The notes: generated by a model not told the origin, from the sequence alone. Numbered from the stretch's first letter, positions 1-10,198 are shown. The stretch is 64,000 nucleotides of DNA from M3007 sp037445225 (GCA_037445225.1 JBBIKW010000001.1:1-64000); one strand, 5' to 3'. Numbers and translations are program-made.

Positions 1-2536
1 ACGCACGACACAGCGTATCCAACACCAACACCTGCGTGTCCGGACACATCAACACCGGCGCAAGAGTGTCCACCTTCCTCACCACAAACGAACACGTCGA
101 CGTGTTCCCACTCCCATCACTCGCCGTTAACACCACCGTCAACATACCCACACCAACAACCGTGTCGCCCACCGCCGGAGCCTGAATCACCATCGCCGTA
201 TCGCAGTTGTCCGCCTTCATCGCTAAACCCACATAACTCGGCAATACCGCACGACACAGCGTATCCAACACCAACACCTGCGTGTCCGGACACATAAGCG
301 ACGGAGCTTCCTCATCGTTCACCGTAACCGTAAACGTACAGCTCCGCGTATTCCCATGGATATCCGTCGCAGTGGCGGTAACCATCGTATTGCCTAACGG
401 GAAGTTGTGCGGCATGGGCGGCGAGTAGCTCACACCAGCTATTCCGCAGTTGTCCGCCGCCGCAGCTATAAAGCTGAGGTTGCGATGACAGAGCCCAGTA
501 TCTGTAGCATAAGGATTGGACAGCCCTGTAGGACATGCCGAAAAAACCGGCCGTATAGTATCCCGAACCACTACAGTAAAAAGACAAATGTCCGAATTGC
601 CGCTGGGATCGTGCACTTCCACTATGACATCTGTAGAGCCAACGGTAAAAGCATAGGGAAAGGTTCCCGGACTCCCTCCAATGGTGTAGATTATGGTGTC
701 TACAGTGCAGTTTTCCATCACATTGGGCGAGAAGCTCAGCGTTTTCTGGCAGGAGTCCACAGCCGTGTAGAAAGTGTCAGGAGTGGGGCAAGTAACTTTG
801 GGAGCCGTCGTATCCTGCACCACCACGTTAAAAGTACACGTACTAGTAGGTGATCCGCCCATGGCAGTGACCGTAGCCGTGACAGTGGTAGTCCCCACAT
901 TAAAGGGAACGCCCACGAGGGTAGTGTACGGCCCTCCTGTCGTGGCGCCTGAGAGCGCATAAGATTTTGTAGCGACAGGGCAATCTATGTCGAATTCAGC
1001 ACCCACAGTGGTGTAGGTGCAACTGGTGTTGGGAGCTATACGCGTCTGTGGGCTAGTAGGGCAAGCCGCCGCGGTGCACGTGTTCGCAATATTAACCATG
1101 TTTTGGCATCCGGGAGCGTTTCCGCTAATGGTCTTAGTACCCGTCACCATGATATCGCACAAGAGGCGGCAGCAGGTGCTGAGCTGGGCGTTGTTTTGCA
1201 CCGTTAGGCTGCCGTTGACATTCGTCAGTGCCGAAAAGGCGGCGTCGAGGTTCGTGAAAGTGCTGTTTAAAGTGAGGATAAAATTACCACCCACTGCCGT
1301 CAGTGAACTGGCGTCAATACCTCCAGCGGCTCGCGTAAACCGCAAAGTGCCGCCCACCGAGGTTAGCAAACCCAGGTCGATGGTGGCTGTGATGGCATTG
1401 GCCGCTCCATTGTTCATCGACAGGTTGCCGCCGACGTTGGTCAAGTCGGAAAGGTCAATGCTGGTCACCCCCATGCCGTTGTTTTGGAAAGTCAGGTTGC
1501 CCGTGACATCGTTCAGTCCTATAGTGGCCGAGGTGAGCGCCGTGTTGCCCGTGATGCTGGCGCTAGAGGTCGGCCCGGAAAAGTTGAGCATATTAATGGA
1601 AGTCAGGCCAGGGTTGTTTTGAATCGACAGCGCGCCCGACACCATGCCGCCGTTCCAGCTGAGCGAGCTGAGGCCGCTATTGTTCGACACCGTCAAAGCA
1701 CCGCCGATGTTGGGCGAGGTGAGGAACAATGCATCCGCCGTGCGAACCAGAGTAACGTTGCCGCCCACGGTGGTCAAGCCACCCAAGTATACGGTAGCCG
1801 ACGAAGAGATATCGTTAGCAGTGTTGTTGTTCATGCTGATAGAACCTCCAACACAGCTCAAGGAACCTAAGTCGATGCTCCCTACGCCTGTGCCGTTGTT
1901 TTGAATAGTGACGTTCCCGCCTACCGACATCAAAGCAGGGAAATCGACGGCTCCCGTCATTGGGTTATTGACTACCAATAGGTTTCCCGACCCTCCCGGG
2001 CAGGTTGTTCCCACCGACATGAGGGTAGGGAGAGTGATATCGGTAAAAGAGCTGTTGTTGTCGGCGGCATTGGTACTGCCGATAGTCAAACTACCGCCCA
2101 CGGTTTTCAAATTCATCAGGTCGTTCAGGTTCATCGGGTTTCCCGTGACGTTGAAATCCCGGATGATGAGGTTTCCGCCCACCGAGATCAGCTCTTGCAA
2201 GTTGCACAAGTCGGTGATAGGATCTCCTCCCGCCATATCCGTTCCTGTTGCGGCATTTCCATTGCCGTCGATAATGAGGCTACCTGTGATGTGGGTATAC
2301 TTACAGTCCCCAGGTCCTTTAAAGGCATCTATTTGTGCCTGAGTGCTCAGCGTTATGGAGCCCGTAAAAGTGACCGGAGCACTACAAGCGGAGCCGCACT
2401 GGGCTAAGAGCAGGTTCTTCGACCCGAAAAGGATGAGCCCTAAAAAAAATGCGAGAATTCCCCAAGAAAAGTAGGTAACCGTTTGGAATGCATTTTTTAC
2501 GAGGGACAGAGGAGAAAGGGTAAATGCAAACGGCAT
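1..2536 (-). CDS. Giant surface protein, L-domain-like region plus HYR repeats (partial, C-terminus off window)
   Basis: The minus frame from the ATG at 2534-2536 stays open to the left edge, giving about 845 visible residues. After a hydrophobic signal or anchor around residues 25-45 comes a region of about 400 residues with repeated phrases such as VGGNLII, VGGSLTI and VGGNVTI. These resemble receptor L-domain/leucine-rich solenoids of Bacteroidota surface proteins. From roughly position 1000 down to 1 there are four complete HYR-type (hyalin) Ig-like modules and part of a fifth. Each is about 82 residues with the pattern CP...DNC...GxxxVTxTATD..GNxxxCxFxVxVxD. The protein is probably exported; HYR proteins of this phylum commonly end in a T9SS sorting domain, which would lie outside the window. 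The exact role, perhaps adhesion, is not shown. A possible promoter lies about 320 bases upstream. Confidence 0.85.
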   Translation of the reverse strand, partial: MPFAFTLSPLSLVKNAFQTVTYFSWGILAFFLGLILFGSKNLLLAQCGSACSAPVTFTGSITLSTQAQIDAFKGPGDCKYTHITGSLIIDGNGNAATGTDMAGGDPITDLCNLQELISVGGNLIIRDFNVTGNPMNLNDLMNLKTVGGSLTIGSTNAADNNSSFTDITLPTLMSVGTTCPGGSGNLLVVNNPMTGAVDFPALMSVGGNVTIQNNGTGVGSIDLGSLSCVGGSISMNNNTANDISSSATVYLGGLTTVGGNVTLVRTADALFLTSPNIGGALTVSNNSGLSSLSWNGGMVSGALSIQNNPGLTSINMLNFSGPTSSASITGNTALTSATIGLNDVTGNLTFQNNGMGVTSIDLSDLTNVGGNLSMNNGAANAITATIDLGLLTSVGGTLRFTRAAGGIDASSLTAVGGNFILTLNSTFTNLDAAFSALTNVNGSLTVQNNAQLSTCCRLLCDIMVTGTKTISGNAPGCQNMVNIANTCTAAACPTSPQTRIAPNTSCTYTTVGAEFDIDCPVATKSYALSGATTGGPYTTLVGVPFNVGTTTVTATVTAMGGSPTSTCTFNVVVQDTTAPKVTCPTPDTFYTAVDSCQKTLSFSPNVMENCTVDTIIYTIGGSPGTFPYAFTVGSTDVIVEVHDPSGNSDICLFTVVVRDTIRPVFSACPTGLSNPYATDTGLCHRNLSFIAAAADNCGIAGVSYSPPMPHNFPLGNTMVTATATDIHGNTRSCTFTVTVNDEEAPSLMCPDTQVLVLDTLCRAVLPSYVGLAMKADNCDTAMVIQAPAVGDTVVGVGMLTVVLTASDGSGNTSTCSFVVRKVDTLAPVLMCPDTQVLVLDTLCRA
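2..295 (-). repeat. Exact 48-base repeat inside neighbouring HYR modules
   Basis: Bases 2-49 recur without a mismatch at 248-295, a spacing of 246 bases or 82 codons, which is one HYR module. Both copies encode the module start around MCPDTQVLVLDTLCRA. The copies diverge on the right, and position 1 already differs from 247. Identity at DNA level inside a protein repeat points to recent duplication or gene conversion between modules. Confidence 0.8.
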
Positions 2537-3038
2537 ATGGGTAAAAGTTTTTAATGTGTTAGCGAGAATGAAGGAAACAGGCGCGTGTCTGTTTTCAGTC
2601 GATTGGTGTGGTAGAAGGGCGCTCCGTTACCGCGTGCAGCGCGCGGGCAAAGGGCATTTAGCAAGCATCGGGTGAGCTGGCCAAAGGGGGAATACGTGCG
2701 AAATGGAAAGCCACTCGCTTCGGTTGGGATGGAGGATTTTGGAACATGGGCCGCTGTACGCGAGGCCACAGCAGAAGATTTTCATGGATATAATCTGTTA
2801 ATGGAGTACGAATGGGAGGCACTCACAGGAGATTAAAGACACTGTCATCGCCACAAATGTAGTGCCGAAATAGTATACCAAATAGGGTAGTTTTAGATAG
2901 CGGTCAAAAAAATTGTCCTTGCTGAGGTGTAACGCACGCGCGCTATTTCGAATCTATGGTGCGATGGATAGGCCAAAAAAGCCAAACTTGCAGCGGAGAG
3001 TCTAGGTGTGTAAATGAAAACGCTTTAAAATATTTGTC
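2537..3038. other. 502-base intergenic region between divergent genes
   Basis: No convincing gene. A 72-residue minus-strand frame at 2551-2769 has no recognisable features. The region holds a candidate minus-strand promoter at 2854-2882 for the HYR gene. The stretch just before 3039 is AT-rich and carries only a degenerate -7-like sequence for the decayed BNR gene. Confidence 0.5.
2854..2882 (-). promoter_or_regulatory. Candidate Bacteroidota promoter for HYR gene
   Basis: On the minus strand TTTG (2879-2882) is followed after 17 bases by TACATTTG (2854-2861). This matches the Bacteroidota housekeeping consensus of a TTG-type -33 element and a TAnnTTTG -7 element. It would give a leader of about 315 bases, which is long, so the assignment is tentative. 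Confidence 0.35.
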
Positions 3039-5569
3039 ATGCGTGCGCTTACATTCTTCTTCTTTTTTAGGTGCGTTTGGCGTACTCCTTTGACCTTTGG
3101 CCAGCGCTATTGGGAAATGATCGAGGCGGGCACTTATACACTGAGCGACATCCAGCGCGAGGCTGAGGCCTATTTCGACCGCGAGGGGCGCGGACAAGGT
3201 TCGGGCTACAAGCAATATCGGCGCTGGGAATACGTGGCCAGCATGGAGCTGGACGAGCAAGGAATCAAATACCCCAACCAGTTATTGGCGCAACAGGCGC
3301 GAGCGCTTCGGCGCGCCTTTCGAGAGCAAGAGCGGGAGAGCGATGTCTTTAACGGCAACTGGAAGTCGTTAGGGCCGACCTACTGGAACGCCACCTCGAG
3401 CTGGAACCCCGGTGTGGGTCGAATTACCTCCATTGGCCTCGACCCTCGAAATGCCGAACACATCATCGTCGGCAGCCCTACCGGAGGGGTATGGAAGACG
3501 CTGGACGGCGGCAACACATGGGAGCCGCTAACCGACGAGTTCTCCACGGTAGACGTGTATGCGCTGGAGAGCTCGCCCCGGAACAGCGACGACTACCTAT
3601 GGGGCAGCACCAGCGGGCGCATCTACCGGTCGACTGACGGAGGGCAGACCTGGTCGGCGACGAGCCATGTCGGCGGAAGCGGACGCGTCATCCGCTCCAG
3701 CACCACCCTACCAACCCCAACACCGTATACGCCGTGTCGGAGTCGAACGGCCTATTCCGCTCGACCAACGGCGGCAACTCCTGGGCGCCCGTGTCGGGCG
3801 TCAGCGGCAGGGCCGGTTACGACGTGGAGTTCAAGCCCGGTGACCCCAACACCATCTATTTTTCCGGCACCCAAGTGTATCGATCTACCGATAGCAGCGC
3901 CTTGTTCACCGCCACCGGCAACTTTGACACGGCTGGCAACGCCTACAAGATGATGGCAGTCACACCGGCCGACTCAGAGCGGCTCTACGTGCTCGAGGCT
4001 AAAGGAAAGGTCTTTGGCGCCTTTTATCGATCTACCGACAGCGGCAACACGTTTGCGAAGACGGTGGACGGCAGCACCATCAACTACCTCGGGTATAGTC
4101 CTACGGGAAACGACAACAAGGGGCAGGCCCCTCGCGACATGGACGTGGCAGCGCACTCCTTTGATGCGGATGAAGTACACATTGCCGGCATCAACACCTA
4201 GAAATCGATCGACGGCGGAGGGTTCTTTTACCTCACCTCGCACTGGGTGCCCAGCACAGCCCTAAACTATGGCGTAGGCTATGTGCATGCCGATGTCGAC
4301 ATCTTAAAGCTCGCCGAAGGCCGCCTCTACGTTGGCGCCGACGGCGGTATCTTTAGCAGCGACGACGGAGCCGAGACGTTTCAAAACCGAACCGACGGCT
4401 TAGGGATTCGAGAGTTTTACAGGATAGGCGTGTCGCAAACCAACCCCAACTTGGTCAGCGGGGGCTCCCAAGACAACGGCACCAGCGTCATGCGCGGCCC
4501 CGAGCGCCAGTGGGTGGATTGGCTCGGCGCTGACGGCATGGAGACGTTTGTGGACTGGAGCAAAGAAAAAGTGCTCTACGGCACCTCGCAGTATGGCTCC
4601 ATGTATCGCTCCACCAACCAAGGCAACTCCTACAGTGGTATTTCCAAGCCGCAAGGGGTGGAAGATGGCGCCTGGGTGACGCCCTTCGAGCAAGACCCAC
4701 AAGAGCCGCAGACCATCTACGTCGCCTACGCCGACATCTGGAAGAGCCCTACCGGCGGCGGCAACTGGGTTAAGATGTCCGACTTCGGCGGCGACAACTT
4801 CAACCACCTGAAGGTTGCGCCTTCCGACAATCGGCGCCTCTATGCGGCGCGTAAAGCCCAGCTGTTCACGACAGCGGATGGCGGGAATACTTGGACGGAG
4901 GTCACTTCCCGCCAGTGAAGCAACAACATCAACTTCATTGCCGTGCATCCGCAGCAACCGGAGCGCCTGCTGATCGTCGTGTCGAACCAAGTATATCACT
5001 CCGACGATGCAGGCATGAGCTGGACCCCCATAAGCGCAGGACTTCCCTGGGGCGCCAAGTACTGCGCCGTTTGGGAAAACACGGGCAAAAACGGCATTTA
5101 TGTGGGCGGCTTTGGCTTTGTGGCGTATACCAACGACGACCTGAAGGGGCAATGGATAGGCTTCTTTGAGGGATTGCCCAACGTGCGCGTGTACGAGCTG
5201 GAAATCAACTACTTGTCGGAGACCATCTTTGCCGGAACCTATGGCCGTGGACTGTGGGAGTCGCGGCTGTACCACGCGCCCTCGTCGAGTGCGATCGAGC
5301 CCACAGCACCGCTGAGCGCTCGCCTGTATCCCAATCCTGCACAAGATCGCCTATGGCTGGAGGTTCGCTCCGAGCAGGTCCAATGGGTACACCTCGAAAT
5401 CTTGGCACCCGACGGACGCCTTGTGGGCAGCCTTTATCGAGGGCCATGGCCGTCGGTTTTGCGCGCCCAAGAGATAGCCCTTCCACTGCTGCCTGCGGGG
5501 ATCTACCTCTACCGCCTGACTACCGATATGGGCCACTTCTAAGGGCGATTGGTGCTGGCTCCGCAATAG
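3039..5569 (+). pseudogene. Decayed BNR/VPS10-like beta-propeller protein with T9SS sorting domain
   Basis: The pieces read as one protein of about 840 residues with repeated propeller phrases (GGVWKTLDGGNTWEPL, IYRSTDGGQTWS, LFRSTNGGNSW, YRSTNQGNSY) and a C-terminal type A sorting domain (LYPNPAQDRLWLEV). Four lesions break it. A one-base deletion near 3693-3697 moves the frame; the intact reading would be VIRLQHHPTNPNTVYAV. TAG at 4199-4201 sits where Trp is expected (GINT-stop-KSIDGGG). TGA at 4916-4918 replaces Trp (TSRQ-stop-SNN). TAA at 5540-5542 replaces Gln, and the normal ending GRLVLAPQ follows in frame to 5569. The signal peptide also looks damaged: the poly-T tract at 3058-3069 read one base out gives a better hydrophobic core (FLGAFGVL). 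Three different stop codons argue for decay, not recoding. Confidence 0.85.
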
Positions 5570-5648
5570 CGAACCGGCACGGCCGACAAACAGAGAAGCA
5601 ACCGGCCTCACTACAACACCATCTCTAATCGTTATAAGTATAAGATCG

Positions 5649-5656
5649 TATTTTTG
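5649..5656 (+). promoter_or_regulatory. -7 promoter element TATTTTTG
   Basis: TATTTTTG matches TAnnTTTG and predicts transcription starting near 5663, about 50 bases before the ATG at 5714. It overlaps the in-frame TTG at 5654, so that TTG is unlikely to be the start codon. No clear -33 element is visible. Confidence 0.45.
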
Positions 5657-5713
5657 AGCGCGAGGACATTGCCCGTGCACCAACGAGCGCCCTTTGCTGT
5701 TTACTGCTTAGGT

Positions 5714-8700
5714 ATGAACACCACCATGGTTTTACGGTCGAGATACGGTTTTTTTTTCTGGAGCATAACCGCCTGGGTCTTTTTAGTTCCACAGGTCGCT
5801 TTTAGCCAAACGACGGCGCAGACCTCTTTCGGCAAAAACCGCGTGCAATACCATCGCCAATTCGACGAGTGGATGCACTACGAGACGGCGCACTTCGACA
5901 CCTACTGGTACGGCGACGCGCGAAACATAGCGCAAGCCGCTCTTCAAATCGCCGAGTGGGACTTCACCGCCGTACAGCAGCTGTTGGAGCACCAAATCTC
6001 CGACAAAATCGAGATGCTCGTCTTTAGCCATCTGAGCGACCTGAAGCAGAGCAACATCGGAGAGGAGGAGCTGCTGACGATGAAAGCCGGAGAGACGAAG
6101 GTGCTGGGCAACAAGATATTCGTCTATTTCGACGGCAATCACCAACATCTGCGCGCCCAAATCCGCGAAGGCACGGCTAAGGTGGTGCTCTACTCTATGC
6201 TCTACGGCAGCAGCTTGCAAGAGGTCGTTCAAACAGCAGTGGCTGTCCAGCTGCCTCCTTGGTATCTCAACGGCTTGGTGGCTTATTGCGGCGAAGAGTG
6301 GAATACGGAGCTGGACAACCGCTTGCGCGATTATCTCCTGCGAAGAAAGGTGCTCACCTTCGACCAACTGTCGCGCGAAGACCCGCGCCTGGCAGGGCAT
6401 GCCTTCTGGTACTACATCGGACTGCACTTTGGCAAAGGCACCATCAGCAACCTCATCTACCTGACGCGCATCAACCGCAGCGTCGACGTCGGCTTCCTCT
6501 ACGTCTTGGGCAGCGGCTATCGGCGCACCACCGAGGCGCTTATGGAGTATTTTCGAACGCGTTACCGCGATGAAGAGCAGGGCATGCGCAAGCCGGACGA
6601 CAAAGGCGAAGTGCGCTTCAAAAACCGGCGGCAACTGCCCGTTTACGGCATCCAGCTCAGCCCCGATGGCAAGCGCATCGCCTGGGTGACAAACGACCTC
6701 GGAAAATGGCGCGTTTGGATGAGAACAGTGGGAAAGGACAGCAAGCCACGCCGACTGCTGGGCGGCGGACAGCGCAATGCCCTGCAAGCGACCGACTATC
6801 AGACGCCGATCGTGGCCTTCAGCCCTGCCCTCAACGAGGTGGCGGTCTTGTACGAACGCCGCGGGGTGCTCTACCTTACACAAATCGACCTACAGACCTA
6901 TAAGCGGCAGACAAGACCGCTGGCCCCCGACTACCAACGCGTCTACAGCATGCAATATCTCAATCCAGCAGTGTTGGTACTCTCGGCTTGTGTGCGCGGC
7001 TACAGCGACTTATTTCTATACAACACGGTGAACCGAAACACCGAACGGCTCACTCAGGACTTTTGGGATGACTTAGACGCTTCTGTCGCTGTACTCGACG
7101 GGCAGCGCGGCATCCTCTTCAGCAGCAACCGCCTCAGCGACACGCTTGCCCCGCAGAAATTGGACACTGTGCTGCCCATCGGGGCGTTCGACATCTTCTT
7201 TTTAAATCTCGACCAGCGCAGCAATGTCTTGCTTCGGCTCACCCATACGCCACACTTCGACGAGCGCGCCCCCGTAAGTTTGGACAGCGCGCGTTTTGCC
7301 TTCTTGAGCAATGCCAGCGGCATCCACAACCGCTATGCGGGTTACTTGGAGCCCTATATCGCCTATTACGAAGACGTCATATACCTGCGCGATGGTGCCG
7401 AAGTGCGCGCCCTTCACACGCAGCAGCGCGGCGAGTGGCCTTTCGAGCACGTGTTGACCTTTTTGGCGCCCACCGACAGCGTGCTGAAAAACTTAGATAC
7501 GGCTAGTATCGACAGCCTACGCACCTTCCCCGTCGTCCGGAAGCGTTCGGTGACGTATCCGCAGACGAACTACGACCGCAACGTGGGAGAGCTCTGCAGC
7601 GCACCCAGGGGCGGACGATTGGCCGAAAGTATCTGGCGCGAGGGAAGGCAACACCTCTATGTGCGGCCCGTGCAGCCGGAGCTGCGGGTGCAGCCGTGGA
7701 CGACCCGCCTGCGCGAGATGAGCCTTCGGGCCCTGGGATTGCCTGTCCCTAACATAGCGGTTGTGCCCCCTCCTTCATCCGGCCTCGAAGAGGCTGCGGA
7801 GCCGATAGACTCCGTACAGGGGCCGCTTTGGCGTTCTTACTCCGACTCTGTGCAGGGCATACCGCCGGGATGGCTCTTTCAAGTACCGCTTCACTTGCTC
7901 GAGCCCGGCCCCTCATCGCCGCCCGCTGCAGAAGGCCCTACAGAGGAAAAAGCCCCTGCGCTCGTTTTGGAAGAACCGAAGGTGCAGCCGTTGCTTCCCA
8001 GCGCACCTCCTCGCTTGCGCCCAAACCCACCTTCGGAAGGCGTGCATCGGTTCCAACCTTCGCGCATCGTCCCCTATCGCCTGCGCTTCCGCTCCGAATT
8101 TCTCTCCACCACCTTAGATAACAACCTCCTTTTCGAAGGGCTCGAAAGCTTCGCCGGAAGCCCGCAGCCGTTCACTACGCCGCCGCCCGGCATCCTGCTG
8201 CGGCTCAACCTAAAAGATTTACTCGAGGACTACGTCATTGAAGTGGGCATGCGCCTACCTACGACGTTCAACGGCACAGAGTATTTTGCTTGGTTCGACA
8301 ACAAGAAGCGCCGCCTAGACAAGCGCGTGGCGCTCTATCGCCGAAGCCAAAACCACGCGGTGGAGTCGGGGATTGGCGGGCCCGTTACTTCCCGTCAGGT
8401 GCGAACGACCACTACCTTAGGGCAATACGAGCTGCGCTATCCGCTCGACCCCTTCTTCAGCGTGCGGGCTATGGGCACCCTTCGGCAGGATAAAACCATC
8501 ACGCTGAGCACCAACCGCCAAACCTTAGAGGCGCCCGCCTTTTCCGAACAACGCGTTGCGCTGCGCCTGAGCGCTGTCTACGACAACACCATCCCCGTCG
8601 ATCTCAATCTGCGCATTGGCACGCGCGCGAAGGTATTTGTAGAAGCCGTCAAGCGGTTTGAGTTCAACACCGAGCCCAGCTGGCGCCTGCGATTGGACCG

Positions 8701-9313
8701 AGGGTTTATGACCGTCTTAGGCGTAGACGCTCGACACTACCAGCCATTGCTTCGCCATAGCGTGTTGGCCCTGCGCCTAGCGGGCGCCACGACCTTTGGC
8801 TCGGAGCGCATCCTCTATTTCTTAGGCGGAGTAGACAACTGGATCTTTCCCGCCTTCAACAACAACATCCCCGTTCCGGAGGAGGGCAACTTCGCCTTCC
8901 GAACCTTGGCGGCCAACCTGCGCGGCTTTAGGCAAAACATCCGAAATGGGAATTCTTACGTCCTTCTGAACAGCGAGCTGCGCCTGCCCCTGTTCAAATA
9001 TCTGTCCCGTAAGCCGGTGATGAGCAACCTTTGGCGCAACTTTCAATTGGTGGGCTTCTTCGACGTAGGCACGGCATGGCAGGGCCGCTCGCCCTACAAT
9101 CCGGACAATCCAATCAACACGGTGTTTTTCTTCAACCCGCCTACGGTCACAGTAAAAGTCAATTACTTCCGCGACCCCATCGTGGCGGGCTATGGTGTAG
9201 GCGTGCGCGCACCCGTGTTGGGTATGTTTCTCCGAGTGGACTACGCCTGGGGGATTGAGACCCGCGTAGTGCAAAAGCCGATGTGGCATTTTGCCTTGGG
9301 CACGGACTTCTAA
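5714..9313 (+). CDS. Large outer-membrane protein: peptidase-MA-like domain, PD40 propeller, C-terminal beta-barrel
   Basis: 1199 residues. The ATG at 5714 (MNTTMVLRSRYGFFF) begins a signal peptide cleaved near VAFS/QTTA; the ATG at 5726 is an alternative. Residues about 45-290 resemble the peptidase MA fold, with the phrase LPPWYLNGLVAYCGEEW where that family has its P-W-x-x-E-G signature. I see no HExxH, so this part is probably not a peptidase. Residues about 300-600 hold TolB/PD40-type propeller strands (LSPDGKRIAWV). A proline-rich linker follows near 680-790. The last 400 residues look like a surface-antigen beta-barrel ending in aromatic Phe (FALGTDF). Similar Bacteroidota proteins are annotated TolB-like or surface antigen; the function is unknown. 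Its stop overlaps that of the convergent gene by four bases. Confidence 0.8.
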   Translation: MNTTMVLRSRYGFFFWSITAWVFLVPQVAFSQTTAQTSFGKNRVQYHRQFDEWMHYETAHFDTYWYGDARNIAQAALQIAEWDFTAVQQLLEHQISDKIEMLVFSHLSDLKQSNIGEEELLTMKAGETKVLGNKIFVYFDGNHQHLRAQIREGTAKVVLYSMLYGSSLQEVVQTAVAVQLPPWYLNGLVAYCGEEWNTELDNRLRDYLLRRKVLTFDQLSREDPRLAGHAFWYYIGLHFGKGTISNLIYLTRINRSVDVGFLYVLGSGYRRTTEALMEYFRTRYRDEEQGMRKPDDKGEVRFKNRRQLPVYGIQLSPDGKRIAWVTNDLGKWRVWMRTVGKDSKPRRLLGGGQRNALQATDYQTPIVAFSPALNEVAVLYERRGVLYLTQIDLQTYKRQTRPLAPDYQRVYSMQYLNPAVLVLSACVRGYSDLFLYNTVNRNTERLTQDFWDDLDASVAVLDGQRGILFSSNRLSDTLAPQKLDTVLPIGAFDIFFLNLDQRSNVLLRLTHTPHFDERAPVSLDSARFAFLSNASGIHNRYAGYLEPYIAYYEDVIYLRDGAEVRALHTQQRGEWPFEHVLTFLAPTDSVLKNLDTASIDSLRTFPVVRKRSVTYPQTNYDRNVGELCSAPRGGRLAESIWREGRQHLYVRPVQPELRVQPWTTRLREMSLRALGLPVPNIAVVPPPSSGLEEAAEPIDSVQGPLWRSYSDSVQGIPPGWLFQVPLHLLEPGPSSPPAAEGPTEEKAPALVLEEPKVQPLLPSAPPRLRPNPPSEGVHRFQPSRIVPYRLRFRSEFLSTTLDNNLLFEGLESFAGSPQPFTTPPPGILLRLNLKDLLEDYVIEVGMRLPTTFNGTEYFAWFDNKKRRLDKRVALYRRSQNHAVESGIGGPVTSRQVRTTTTLGQYELRYPLDPFFSVRAMGTLRQDKTITLSTNRQTLEAPAFSEQRVALRLSAVYDNTIPVDLNLRIGTRAKVFVEAVKRFEFNTEPSWRLRLDRGFMTVLGVDARHYQPLLRHSVLALRLAGATTFGSERILYFLGGVDNWIFPAFNNNIPVPEEGNFAFRTLAANLRGFRQNIRNGNSYVLLNSELRLPLFKYLSRKPVMSNLWRNFQLVGFFDVGTAWQGRSPYNPDNPINTVFFFNPPTVTVKVNYFRDPIVAGYGVGVRAPVLGMFLRVDYAWGIETRVVQKPMWHFALGTDF

Positions 9314-10194
9314 GCGGTGGATTTTGGAGGCTTCCAGCGCCACAAGACCCCTGCTGTCAAGCGAAGCATTTGGGCCGTGTTTCGACCGGTAAACATATAG
9401 GCGCCGCTAAGAATGAAGCCCAATCGCCCGTTTTCCGAGTAGTACAGGGTACCGCCGGCCTGGGTAAAGGAAACGCCATACGCCTGCGGTAGGTCGGGCA
9501 CGCCGGGCGCATAGCGGCTGCCTCCCGGCGTATACTGGCGCTCCATCCACACATCGGCGTAGTAGCGCGCGGCGGGAAAGCCCACGCGAAAGAGCGCCGT
9601 ATAAAAAGAGGCAGGCTGAATGGGAACAAAGTCGGGGCGTACCCTTTGTATGGCCGCGACATCGGACGGATCCAACCGATCTAAGCGCCAATGATAGCCG
9701 CCCGTCAGGTTGAAAAATACACCCCATGCAGTTTCCCATTGAACGATGCCGCGCAGCGGCACTGCAGTGGCGCGTTGGCCCAACGCTCCTGCAGCCAACA
9801 CATCGTAGCGCCTCAGAGGAAACGACGCTCCCGCGCTGAGAAGCGCCCCCAAATGCCCAGCGCTGCCCAAAGGGCGGTACAGCACGCGATATTTAAGGTG
9901 CAAGCTGCCGTCCTGCCAACCGCTCTGCTGAGCCGTAAACACGTAAGCCGCGGTAGTTACCGCGTCAAGTCGATCGCTTAAGCCGTATTCTGCAAACAGA
10001 GCGAGCGTATTTCCTCGAAAGGCCTCTTCATAGACTTCTCCCACCGCTCCCCAAAAGCGGTTGGCTGCATTGATAGAAAACGACGGCACTACGTCGAGCA
10101 CTCCCTTGCCCTTCATATAGCCGTCAATAGGGCCCTGCGCTTCGGCAACAGAAACCATCGATACCCATATTCCTATGAAAATCCCCCTCTTCAT
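9310..10194 (-). CDS. Outer-membrane beta-barrel protein, function unknown
   Basis: 294 residues with a signal peptide (MKRGIFIGIWVSMVSVAEA, cleaved before QGPID). The rest alternates hydrophobic and polar residues rich in Tyr, Phe and Gly, and ends LWRWKPPKSTA. This suggests an 8-12-strand outer-membrane barrel like those found by the hundred in Bacteroidota. I recognise no specific family, so no substrate is proposed. It converges on the propeller/barrel gene and the two share the four bases CTAA (9310-9313), which serve as TAA on the plus and TAG on the minus strand. A TAGATTTG element lies only four bases before the ATG. Confidence 0.7.
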   Translation of the reverse strand: MKRGIFIGIWVSMVSVAEAQGPIDGYMKGKGVLDVVPSFSINAANRFWGAVGEVYEEAFRGNTLALFAEYGLSDRLDAVTTAAYVFTAQQSGWQDGSLHLKYRVLYRPLGSAGHLGALLSAGASFPLRRYDVLAAGALGQRATAVPLRGIVQWETAWGVFFNLTGGYHWRLDRLDPSDVAAIQRVRPDFVPIQPASFYTALFRVGFPAARYYADVWMERQYTPGGSRYAPGVPDLPQAYGVSFTQAGGTLYYSENGRLGFILSGAYMFTGRNTAQMLRLTAGVLWRWKPPKSTA

Positions 10195-10198
10195 GCGG

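Noticed and set aside
2551..2769. 72-residue minus-strand frame upstream of the HYR gene
   Set aside because: No recognisable features, and it lies in the presumed leader of the HYR gene.
4199..4918. Stop-codon recoding in the BNR gene (TAG and TGA at Trp positions)
   Set aside because: A third stop (TAA at a Gln position) and a frameshift are also present, and other genes in the window use TAG, TGA and TAA as normal stops. Decay explains all of it.
5783..6883. 366-residue minus-strand frame within the propeller/barrel gene
   Set aside because: It is antisense to a gene with a clear signal peptide and domain structure; it is a by-product of high G+C codon use.
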